Origin: Ophiocordyceps camponoti-saundersi (nom. inval.)
Taxonomy: Eukaryota; Ascomycota; Sordariomycetes; Hypocreales; Ophiocordycipitaceae
Direction: 5' to 3'
Length of the DNA: 10,467 bases
Assembly (NCBI GenBank): GCA_003339415.1
Contig: PDHQ01000714.1
Location: 1 to 10,467 of the forward strand
A program made the translations under genes and the position numbers. This document shows positions 1-7,042 of the stretch, one piece after another. Every line of letters starts with the position of its first letter. Within the stretch, counting starts at the first letter, position 1. The notes beneath the pieces were generated by a model, which did not search any database, was not told the origin of the DNA, and saw only the letters and a program-made list of their open reading frames with translations.

Positions 1-144
1 AAAAATACTAATAAAAATACTAATAAAAATACTAATAAAAATACTAATAAAAATACTAATAAAAATACTAATAAAAATACTAATAAAAATACTAATAAAA
101 ATACTAATAAAAATATTAATAAAAATATTAATAAAAATACTAAT
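1..144. repeat. 12-bp AT-rich minisatellite, 12 copies
   Basis: Twelve head-to-tail copies of AAAAATACTAAT fill these bases exactly. Only the 10th and 11th copies differ, carrying ATTAAT (C to T) in place of ACTAAT. The array starts at base 1, so it probably continues outside the window. It ends abruptly at 144, where the period is lost. The single C per unit is in a CpT context, so the unit offers no CpA target for RIP, and this may be why the copies stay nearly identical. Each copy contains TACTAAT, a fungal intron branch-point-like string, most likely by chance. Confidence 0.97.
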
Positions 145-487
145 ATAAGTTTAAAAAAATATTTATTTAACTAGAAAAACCTAGATTAAACTAAGTAAAA
201 AAACTAGCTAAATAAATATAAATAATAAGTATTTAATCCTCTTCCTTACCTTCCTTATATTCTTTTTTAAGTAAGCTTAAATCTTTATTCTAGCTCTTAA
301 GTAAAATAAGCTTCTTTATTGTTTCTAAATTAAGTTAATTCCGGCTTTTAATTATTATATTCGCGCTAATCGAAAAAGCGCTTTCGATTAAAGTAAAGGT
401 AGCTATAATCAATAAATAACATTATGCTAAAATAGCTAGAATAGGGAATTTAGCTTTCTGCTACTATTAGTACTTAAAGATATTATT

Positions 488-547
488 CTAAAAATAATTA
501 GTAAGTTAAATAAAAAAGGGAAAAATTTAAAAAAAATTAATACTTAC
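488..547 (-). other. Intron 2 of the hAT relic (60 bp)
   Basis: On the minus strand the intron begins GTAAGT (547-542), has a branch-like TTACTAAT near its end and finishes TTTTTAG (AG at 489-488). It is phase 0: the exon before ends AAG and the next exon opens AAT. Removing it joins the acidic linker to the KYxxxQKAKFPILAILA segment in frame. Length and signals are typical of filamentous-fungal introns. Confidence 0.75.
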
Positions 548-704
548 CTTTTTCTTAATATATAGCTCTGAAAAGTAAAAAATAAACTCTTCCGGGCTAT
601 TTTCTTTATCTAAATTAATAAAAAAGTTATCGGAAAAGTTAGAATTAGCTAAGCTAGGGGCTTTAGAAAAAGTAGTATTTTTCTAAGTTACTTTTTCTTT
701 TATC

Positions 705-779
705 CTAAAATAATATTAGTAAAAATAAATAAAGGAAAAATAAATAAAGGAAAAATAAATAAAGGGAAAAATAACTTAC
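705..779 (-). other. Intron 1 of the hAT relic (75 bp)
   Basis: On the minus strand it begins GTAAGT (779-774) and ends with TACTAATATTATTTTAG (AG at 706-705), a near-ideal branch point close to the acceptor. It is phase 2: the codon AA|G is completed by the first base of the next exon. This restores the frame between DILDxFKAKYFK and the linker exon, whose length (157 bp) fits one codon base plus 52 codons. Confidence 0.75.
721..765. repeat. 15-bp tandem triplication inside the hAT intron
   Basis: Three identical tandem copies of AAAAATAAATAAAGG lie wholly inside the predicted 75-bp intron. Expansion here would not disturb the coding phase. The copies are identical although the exons around them are mutated. 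The unit has no C on this strand, so it lacks CpA and TpG sites. Confidence 0.9.
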
Positions 780-1015
780 TTAAAGTACTTAGCTTTAAAC
801 TAATCTAAAATATCCTTTTTAAAGCCGGAATAAAAGGCTAAAAGCTAATTTTCCTAAAAGTAGTTAAGTTTAAGTCTTAAGTTAAGGATTATACTAAATA
901 AGTATAATAAGTAACCCTTATAATTAGTATAAGTTAGTTTTTCGGGAAAATATTTTTCTAGCTTATTTTTCCCTTATAAAATATTTAAAAGAAAAAGGTT
1001 ATAATAATAGGGGCA

Positions 1016-1143
1016 GATTTATATCTAGACTATAAGTCTAGGACTAGAAAATTAGTTTTTATAATATAATATATAAATTATCTTATTAACTAAGCATATT
1101 TTATTACCTCTTCTTATCTCCTATATTATATATAATAACTTAC
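1016..1143. other. Junction between hAT relic and satellite
   Basis: AT-rich sequence with no gene. Around 1081-1135 it holds scrambled pieces that resemble the 36-bp satellite monomer (CTTATTAACTA at 1082-1092, then CTCTTCTTATCTCCTA further on), separated by unrelated AT-rich bases. I read this as one or two decayed edge monomers. The hAT reading frame cannot be followed with confidence here. Confidence 0.5.
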
Positions 1144-2080
1144 GTAACTGCCCTCCTTATCCCTTAAGGGATAAACCCGTTAACTGCTCTTCTTATCCCC
1201 TAAGGGACAAACCCGTTAACTGCTCTTCTTATCCCCTAGGGGACAAACCTGTTAACTGCTCTTCTTATCCCTTAGGGGATAAACCCGTTAACTGCTCTTC
1301 TTATCCCTTAGGGGATAAAGGACAAACCCGTTAACTGCTCTTCTTATCCCCTAAGGGATAAACCCGTTAACTGCTCTCCTTATCCCTTAAGGGATAAACC
1401 TGTTAACTGCTCTTCTTATCCCCTAGGGGACAAACTTGTTAACTGCTCTTCTTATCCCCTAGGGGATAAACTTGTTAACTGCTCTCCTTATCCCCTAAGG
1501 GATAAACCTATTAACTGCTCTTCTTATCCCTTAAGGGATAAACTTATTAACTACTCTTCTTATCCCCTAAGGGATAAACTTATTAACTACTTTTCTTATC
1601 CCCTAAAGGATAAACCCGTTAACTGCTTTTCTTATCCCTTAAGAGATAAACCTATTAACTACTCTTCTTATCCCCTAAGGGATAAACTTATTAACTGCTC
1701 TTCTTATCCCTTAGGGGATAAACCTATTAACTGCTTTTCTTATCCCTTAAGGGATAAACCCGTTAACTGCTCTTCTTATCCCCTAAAGGATAAACCCGTT
1801 AACTGCTCTTCTTATCCCTTAGGGGATAAACCTATTAACTACTTTTCTTATCCCCTAAGGGATAAACCTATTAACTGCTCTTCTTATCCCCTAAGGAATA
1901 AACTTATTAACTGCTCTTCTTATCCCCTAAAAGATAAACCTGTTAACTGCTCTTCTTATCCCCTAAAAGATAAACCCGTTAACTACTCTTCTTATCCCTT
2001 AGGGGATAAACTTATTAACTGCTCTTCTTATCCCCTAAGGGATAAACCCGTTAACTACTCTCCTTATCCCTTAGGGGATA
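1144..2080. repeat. 36-bp monomer block 1 (26 units)
   Basis: This is the longest and least mutated run. CTGC is kept in 20 of 26 units, and ancestral GACAAA survives at 1207, 1243, 1322 and 1430. The unit starting at 1288 is 43 bp because of a 7-bp tandem duplication (GGATAAA then GGACAAA). The two halves differ by one CpA-to-TpA change, so the duplication came before that mutation. The last 20 units plus block 1 form one 922-bp higher-order unit. Confidence 0.95.
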
Positions 2081-2284
2081 AATACCTATTATCTCGGGTA
2101 TATCGTCGTCGTCCTATATAGTATAGTTAATCTCCTTATCTTTTCGCACTTATATCGACGAAATATAGGACTTAACTCCCGCTCCTTAAACTAAGATACG
2201 GATAAGACGCGTCTCTTTAATCTGCCCGAAGCGCTATATATAATAGTTAGCTTACTTCTCTCTAGTTATCTTCTATAAGACTAA
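2081..2284. repeat. 204-bp block, copy 1
   Basis: First full copy of the interspersed block. It keeps CpG-rich ATCGTCGTCGTCC near its start. It also has the 10-bp palindrome-type site GACGCGTC and AAGCGCT in its second half. No reading frame runs through it. It joins monomers at both ends without a duplicated flank that I can see. Confidence 0.93.
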
Positions 2285-2498
2285 CCCGTTAACTGCCTTT
2301 CTTATCCCCTAAGGGATAAACCTATTAACTACTCTTTTTATTCTTTAGGGGATAAACTTATTAACTGCTTTTCTTATCCCCTAAAGGATAAACTTATTAA
2401 CTACTCTTCTTATCCCCTAGGGGATAAACTTATTAACTGCTTTTCTTATCCCCTAAGGAATAAACCCGTTAACTGCTCTCCTTATCCCTTAGGGGATA
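2285..2498. repeat. 36-bp monomer block 2 (6 units)
   Basis: Six units. The first has the after-block variant CTGCCTTTC and the last the before-block variant CTCTCC followed by CCCTTAGGGG. CTGC is kept in 4 of 6. Confidence 0.95.
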
Positions 2499-2702
2499 AA
2501 TACTTATTATCTCGGGTATATCGTCGTTATCCTATATAGTATAGTTAATCTCCTTATCTTTTTATACCTATATTAACGAAATATAGGACTTAACTCCCGC
2601 TCCTTAGACTAAGATATAGACGAAACGCGTCTTTTTAGTCTACCCGAAGCGCTATACGCGATAGTTAGCTTACTTCTCTCTAGTTATCTTCTACGGGACT
2701 AA
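2499..2702. repeat. 204-bp block, copy 2
   Basis: Full-length copy. It shows the inverted repeat CCTATATT/AAATATAGG around ACG and GCGCTATACGCG near its right half. It differs from copy 1 mainly by C/T and G/A changes. Confidence 0.93.
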
Positions 2703-3420
2703 CCCGTTAACTACCTTTCTTATCCCTTAGGGGATAAACTTATTAACTGCTTTTCTTATCCCTTAGGGGATAAACTTATTAACTGCTTTTCTTATCCCTT
2801 AGGGGATAAACTTATTAACTGCTTTTCTTATCCCTTAGGGGATAAACTTATTAACTGCTCTTCTTATCCCTTAGGGGATAAACTTATTAACTACTCTTCT
2901 TATCCCTTAGGGGATAAACTTATTAACTACTCTTCTTATCCCTTAGGGGATAAACTTATTAACTGCTCTTCTTATCCCCTAAAGGATAAACCTATTAACT
3001 GCTTTTCTTATCCCTTAAGGAATAAACCCGTTAACTGCTCTTCTTATCCCCTAAGGGATAAACTTATTAACTGCTCTTCTTATCTCCTAGGAGATAAACC
3101 CGTTAACTGCTCTTCTTATCCCCTAAGAGATAAACTTATTAACTACTCTTCTTATCCCTTAGGGGATAAACCTATTAACTACTCTTCTTATCCCCTAAGG
3201 GATAAACTTATTAACTACTCTTCTTATCCCCTAAAGGATAAACTTATTAACTACTCTTCTTATCCCCTAAAAGATAAACCTATTAACTACTTTTCTTATC
3301 CCTTAAAAAATAAACCCGTTAACTGCTCTTCTTATCCCCTAAGGGATAAACTTATTAACTACTCTTCTTATCCCCTAAGAGATAAACTTATTAACTACTC
3401 TCCTTATCCCTTAGGGGATA
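2703..3420. repeat. 36-bp monomer block 3 (20 units)
   Basis: Exactly 20 units with no length change. CTGC is kept in 10 of 20. The first unit carries CTACCTTTC and the last CTCTCC. Together with the next block it forms the second 922-bp unit. Confidence 0.95.
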
Positions 3421-3624
3421 AATACTTATCGTTTCGGGTATATCGTTATTATCTTATATAGTATAGTTAATCTCCTTATCCTTTCGCACCTATATTAACG
3501 AAATATAGGACTTAACTCCCGCTTCTCGGATTAAAATACGAACGAGACGCGTCTCTTTAGTCTACCCGAAGCGCTATACGCGATAATTAGCTTACTTCTC
3601 TCTAGTTATCTTCTACGGGACTAA
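3421..3624. repeat. 204-bp block, copy 3
   Basis: Full-length copy. It keeps the exact 10-bp palindrome AGACGCGTCT in a local variant (GAGACGCGTCTC) and GCGCTATACGCG. The ATCGTCGTCG stretch of copy 1 has become ATCGTTATTATC. Confidence 0.93.
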
Positions 3625-4342
3625 CTTATTAACTGCCTTTCTTATCCCTTAAGGGATAAACTTATTAACTGCTTTTCTTATCCCTTAGAGGATAAACTTA
3701 TTAACTGCTTTTCTTATCCTTTAGGGGATAAACTTATTAACTACTTTTCTTATCCCTTAAGGGATAAACTTATTAACTGCTCTTCTTATCCTTTAAGGGA
3801 TAAACTTATTAACTGCTTTTCTTATCTCTTAAGGGATAAACTTATTAACTGCTTTTCTTATCCCTTAAGGGATAAACTTATTAACTACTCTTCTTATCCT
3901 TTAAGGGATAAACCTATTAACTACTTTTCTTATCCCTTAAGGGATAAACCCGTTAACTACTCTTCTTATCCCCTAAAGGATAAACCCGTTAACTGCTCTT
4001 CTTATCCCTTAAAGGATAAACTTATTAACTGCTCTTCTTATCCCTTAGGGGATAAACCCGTTAACTGCTCTTTTTATCCCTTAGGGGATAAACTTATTAA
4101 CTACTCTTCTTATCCCCTAAGGGATAAACTTATTAACTACTCTTCTTATCCCCTAAGGGATAAACTTATTAACTACTCTTCTTATCCCCTAAGAGATAAA
4201 CCCGTTAACTACTCTTCTTATCCCTTAAGGGATAAACTTATTAACTACTCTTTTTATCCCCTAAAGGATAAACTTATTAACTACTCTTCTTATCCCTTAG
4301 GGGATAAACCTATTAACTACTCTCCTTATCCCTTAGGGGATA
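3625..4342. repeat. 36-bp monomer block 4 (20 units)
   Basis: Exactly 20 units, matching block 3 in number. CTGC is kept in 9 of 20, mostly in the left half; the last seven units all read CTAC. The perfect form TTATCCCTTAAGGGATAA is common in the left half. Confidence 0.95.
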
Positions 4343-4546
4343 AATACCTATTATCTCGGGTATATCGTTATCGTCTTATATAATATAGTTAATCTCCTTA
4401 TCTTTTCGTACCTATATTAACGAAATATAGGACTTAACTCCCGCTCCTCGGACTAAGATACGGATAAAACGCGTCTCTTTAATCTGCCCGAAGCGCTATA
4501 TACGATAGTTAGCTTACTTTTCCCTAGTTATCTTTTATAGGACTAA
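4343..4546. repeat. 204-bp block, copy 4
   Basis: Full-length copy. It closes the third exact 922-bp repeat interval, which runs from the first monomer after copy 3 (3629) to the first after copy 4 (4551). Confidence 0.93.
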
Positions 4547-4832
4547 CCCGTTAACTGCTTTTCTTATCCCCTAAGGGATAAACTTATTAACTACTCTTCT
4601 TATCCCTTAAAGAATAAACTTATTAACTACTTTTCTTCTCCCTTAGGGGATAAACTTATTAACTACTCTTCTTATCCCCTAGGGGATAAACTTATTAACT
4701 ACTCTTCTTATCCCTTAAGGGATAAACTTATTAACTGCTCTTCTTATCCCTTAAGAGATAAACTTATTAACTACTCTTCTTATCCCCTAAGGGATAAACT
4801 TATTAACTACTCTCCTTATCCCTTAGGGGATA
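4547..4832. repeat. 36-bp monomer block 5 (8 units)
   Basis: Eight units, CTGC kept in 2. One unit reads TTCTCCC in place of TTATCCC, an A-to-C change that RIP does not explain. Confidence 0.94.
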
Positions 4833-5036
4833 AATACCTATTATCTTAGGTATATTATTATTATCCTATACGGTATAGTTTATCTCCTTATCTTTTCGCA
4901 CCTATATTAACGAAATATAGGACTTAACTCCCGCTCCTTAGATTAAGATACGGATAAGACGCGTCTCTTTAGTCTACCTAAAGCGCTATATATAATAGTT
5001 AGCTTACTTCTCTCTAGTTATCTTCTATAAGACTAA
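4833..5036. repeat. 204-bp block, copy 5
   Basis: Full-length copy with ATTATTATTATCC where copy 1 has ATCGTCGTCGTCC, so CpG sites have gone. AGACGCGTCT is intact. Confidence 0.93.
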
Positions 5037-5106
5037 CCCGTTAACTGCTCTTTTTATCCCCTAAGGGATAAACTTATTAACTGCTCTCCTTATCCCTTAG
5101 GGGATA
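5037..5106. repeat. 36-bp monomer block 6 (2 units)
   Basis: Two units, both with CTGC. First of four consecutive dimer-plus-block units of 274 bp. Confidence 0.94.
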
Positions 5107-5310
5107 AATACCTATTATCTTAGGTATATTATCGTTATCCTATACGGTATAGTTAATCTCCTTATCCTTTTATACCTATATTAACGAAATATAGAACTTA
5201 ACTCCCGCTCCTTAAACTAAGATATAGATAAGACGCGTTTTTTTAGTCTGCCCGAAGCGCTATACGCGATAGTTAGCTTATTTTTCTTTAGTTATCTTCT
5301 ATAGGACTAA
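5107..5310. repeat. 204-bp block, copy 6
   Basis: Full-length copy. GCGCTATACGCG is kept and the GACGCGT site is followed by a T-run. Confidence 0.93.
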
Positions 5311-5380
5311 CTTATTAATTACTTTTCTTATCCCCTAAGGGATAAACTTATTAACTACTCTCTTTATCCCTTAGGGGATA
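5311..5380. repeat. 36-bp monomer block 7 (2 units)
   Basis: Two units; the first is mutated to TTAATTAC at its start. Second 274-bp unit. Confidence 0.93.
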
Positions 5381-5584
5381 AATACTTATTATCTTAGGTA
5401 TATTATTATTATCTTATATAATATAGTTAATCTCCTTATCTTTTTATACTTATATTAATAAAATATAAAACTCGACTCCCGCTCCTTAAACTAAGATATA
5501 GATAAAACGCGTCTTTTTAATTTACCTAAAGCGCTATATACGATAGTTAGCTTACTTCTCTCTAGTTATTTTCTACGGGATTAA
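5381..5584. repeat. 204-bp block, copy 7
   Basis: The most TpA-enriched full-length copy. The CGCACC stretch has become TATACT, and GAAATATAGGAC has become AAAATATAAAAC. Length is unchanged at 204 bp. Confidence 0.92.
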
Positions 5585-5654
5585 CTTATTAACTCCTTTT
5601 CTTATCCCCTAAAAGATAAACTTATTAACTACTCTCCTTATCCCTTAGGGGATA
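5585..5654. repeat. 36-bp monomer block 8 (2 units)
   Basis: Two units; the first has CTCC in place of CTGC/CTAC, a change that is not a transition. Third 274-bp unit. Confidence 0.93.
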
Positions 5655-5858
5655 AATACTTATCGTCTTAGGTATATTATCGTTATCTTATATAATATAG
5701 TTAATCTCCTTATCTTTTCGTACTTATATTAACGAAATATAAAACTTAACTCCCGCTCCTCGGACTAAGATATAGATAAGACGCGTCTTTTTAGTTTACC
5801 TAAAGTACTATATATAATAGTTAGCTTACTTCTCTCTAGTTATCTTTTACGGGACTAA
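5655..5858. repeat. 204-bp block, copy 8
   Basis: Full-length copy. The AGCGCT site has become AGTACT, losing its CpG while staying a palindrome. Confidence 0.93.
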
Positions 5859-5928
5859 CCTATTAACTACTCTTCTTATCCTCTAAGAGATAAACTTATT
5901 AACTACTCTTCTTATCCCTTAAGGGATA
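5859..5928. repeat. 36-bp monomer block 9 (2 units)
   Basis: Two units, both CTAC. Fourth and last 274-bp unit. Confidence 0.93.
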
Positions 5929-6132
5929 AATACTTATTATTTCGGGTATATCGTTATTATCCTATATAATATAGTTAATCTCTTTATCTTTTCGCACCTA
6001 TATTAACGAAATATAGGACTTAACTCCCGCTCCTCGAACTAAGATATAGATAAGATATATCTTTTTAGTTTACCCGAAACGCTATATATAATAGTTAGCT
6101 TACTTCTCTCTAGTTATCTTTTATAAGACTAA
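5929..6132. repeat. 204-bp block, copy 9
   Basis: Full-length copy. AGACGCGTCT has decayed to AGATATATCT by symmetric CpG-to-TpA change, which keeps the palindrome. Confidence 0.93.
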
Positions 6133-6454
6133 CTTATTAACTATTTTTCTTATCCCTTAGGGGATAAACTTATTAATTATTTTTCTTATCCCTTAAGAGA
6201 TAAACTTATTAACTGCTCTTTTTATCCCTTAGGGGATAAACTTATTAACTACTTTTCTTATCCCCTAGGAGATAAACTTATTAACTACTCTTCTTATTTT
6301 TTAGGGGATAAACTTATTAACTATTTTTCTTATCCCCTAAAAGATAAACTTATTAACTACTCTTTTTATCCCTTAAAAGATAAACTTATTAACTACTCTT
6401 CTTATCCCTTAAGAGATAAACCTATTAACTACTCTCCTTATCCCTTATAGGATA
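6133..6454. repeat. 36-bp monomer block 10 (9 units)
   Basis: Nine units and the most mutated run: only one keeps CTGC, and several read CTATTT. None ends CCCG. Palindrome arms are often broken, for example CCCCTAAAAGA. Confidence 0.93.
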
Positions 6455-6615
6455 AATACCTATTATCTTAAGTATATCGTTATTATCCTATATAATATAG
6501 TTAATCTCCTTATCTTTTCGTACTTATATTAACGAAATATAAAACTTAACTTCCGCTTCTTAAACTAAGATATAGATAAGATATATCTCTTTCGTTTACC
6601 CGAAGCGCTATACGC
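6455..6615. repeat. 204-bp block, copy 10 (3'-truncated)
   Basis: Matches the block up to TATACGC, then jumps straight to TACCTTTCTTATCCC inside a monomer. About 50 bp are missing, covering the end of the block and the first bases of the next monomer. The junction looks like a simple deletion. Confidence 0.88.
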
Positions 6616-6675
6616 TACCTTTCTTATCCCTAAAAGATAAACCTATTAACTCCTCTTCTTATCTCCTAGGGGATA
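6616..6675. repeat. 36-bp monomer block 11 (partial plus last unit)
   Basis: A monomer lacking its first five bases and one C (TTATCCCTAAAAGATAA), then the last monomer of the array, which reads CTCCTCTTC with a CTCCTAGGGGA core. Confidence 0.88.
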
Positions 6676-7042
6676 AATACTTATTATCTCTAGTATATAA
6701 TCGTTATCTTATATAGTATAGTTAATCTCCTTATCTTTTCGCACCTATATTAACGAAATATAAAACTTAACTTCCGCTCCTTAGACTAAGATATAGATAA
6801 GACGCGTCTTTTTAGTTTACCTAAAGCGCTATACGCTTCTTTTTCGTTTATCCGAAATACTACACGTATCTTTTTCGTTTATCCGAAACGCTATACGCGT
6901 CTTTTTTATCTACTTAAAATATTATATATATCTTTTTCGTCTTTCCGAAACGCTACACGCGTCTCTTTCCTCTACCCGAAACGCTATACGCTATAGCTAC
7001 GATATTTCGCTTACTTCTCCTTCGTTATTTTCTATTATAGGT
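6676..7042. repeat. 204-bp block, copy 11 (expanded terminal copy)
   Basis: The left part follows the block normally to AGACGCGTC. The GACGCGTC-to-GCGCTAT portion is then repeated as a 31-bp tandem array (6802-6987). The normal block end returns in diverged form (GCTTACTTCTCCTTCGTTA) and fades near 7042. It marks the right edge of the satellite; no monomers follow. Confidence 0.85.
6802..6987. repeat. 31-bp tandem repeat, 6 copies
   Basis: Six exact-length 31-bp units start at 6802, 6833, 6864, 6895, 6926 and 6957. Each runs ACGCGTCTTTTT..., then a CCGAAACGCTAT-like end. The first unit coincides with bases that occur once in every other 204-bp block, so this is a secondary expansion inside the terminal block. 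Units differ from each other mostly by CpG-to-TpA type changes. Confidence 0.93.

Larger units (their letters stand above)
233..1015 (-). pseudogene. Degraded hAT-family DNA transposase, C-terminal part
   Basis: Read leftwards, three exons separated by two spliceable introns encode a relic of a hAT transposase, the enzyme that would cut and paste a hAT element. The upstream exon (1015-780) carries LYLFSIILNLRLKLNYF, matching the hAT block usually seen as LLDPRxKLxYF, followed later by FYSGFKKDILD. The middle exon (704-548) is an acidic, asparagine- and serine-rich linker ending PEEFIFYFSELYIKKK. The last exon (487-233) holds the family's C-terminal dimerisation segment: KFPILAILA, then IESAFSISANIIIKSRN, then LLKS-stop-NKD, ending KEGKEED and a TAA at 233-235. 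The reading phase is kept across both introns. About ten in-frame TAA/TAG codons occur, several where the family has Trp or Gln (for example TAG at 290-292 where LKSW is expected), as RIP would produce. The N-terminal half is missing; it ends near the satellite. Terminal inverted repeats and target duplications were not recognised. Family call is firm, element name unknown. Confidence 0.9.
1144..7042. repeat. Compound satellite: 36-bp palindromic monomers plus 204-bp blocks
   Basis: The array holds about 99 copies of a 36-bp monomer and eleven copies of a distinct block of about 204 bp. The monomer opens TTAACTGCTCTTC, continues with the palindrome TTATCCCYTARGGGATAA and ends ACCCG or a C-to-T/G-to-A derivative (ACCTG, ACTTG, ACCTA, ACTTA). 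All units point the same way. The 36-bp step is exact apart from one 7-bp insertion, one single-base loss and one deletion. The last monomer before a block is always cut after 30 bases, and the next restarts 238 bp after the start of that last monomer. Numbers of monomers between blocks are 26, 6, 20, 20, 8, 2, 2, 2, 2, 9 and 2. There is no open reading frame of note. I do not recognise it as a named family; silent subtelomeric or centromeric satellite DNA is a plausible but unproven role. Confidence 0.97.

Noticed and set aside
1144..6675. CRISPR array
   Set aside because: The units are contiguous 36-bp tandem repeats with no unique spacers, and the 204-bp blocks are copies of one sequence. 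Introns and RIP point to a fungus.
1144..6675. Tandem repeats of rho-independent terminators, suggested by the palindromes
   Set aside because: The palindromes are not followed by T-runs or preceded by genes, and the setting is eukaryotic.
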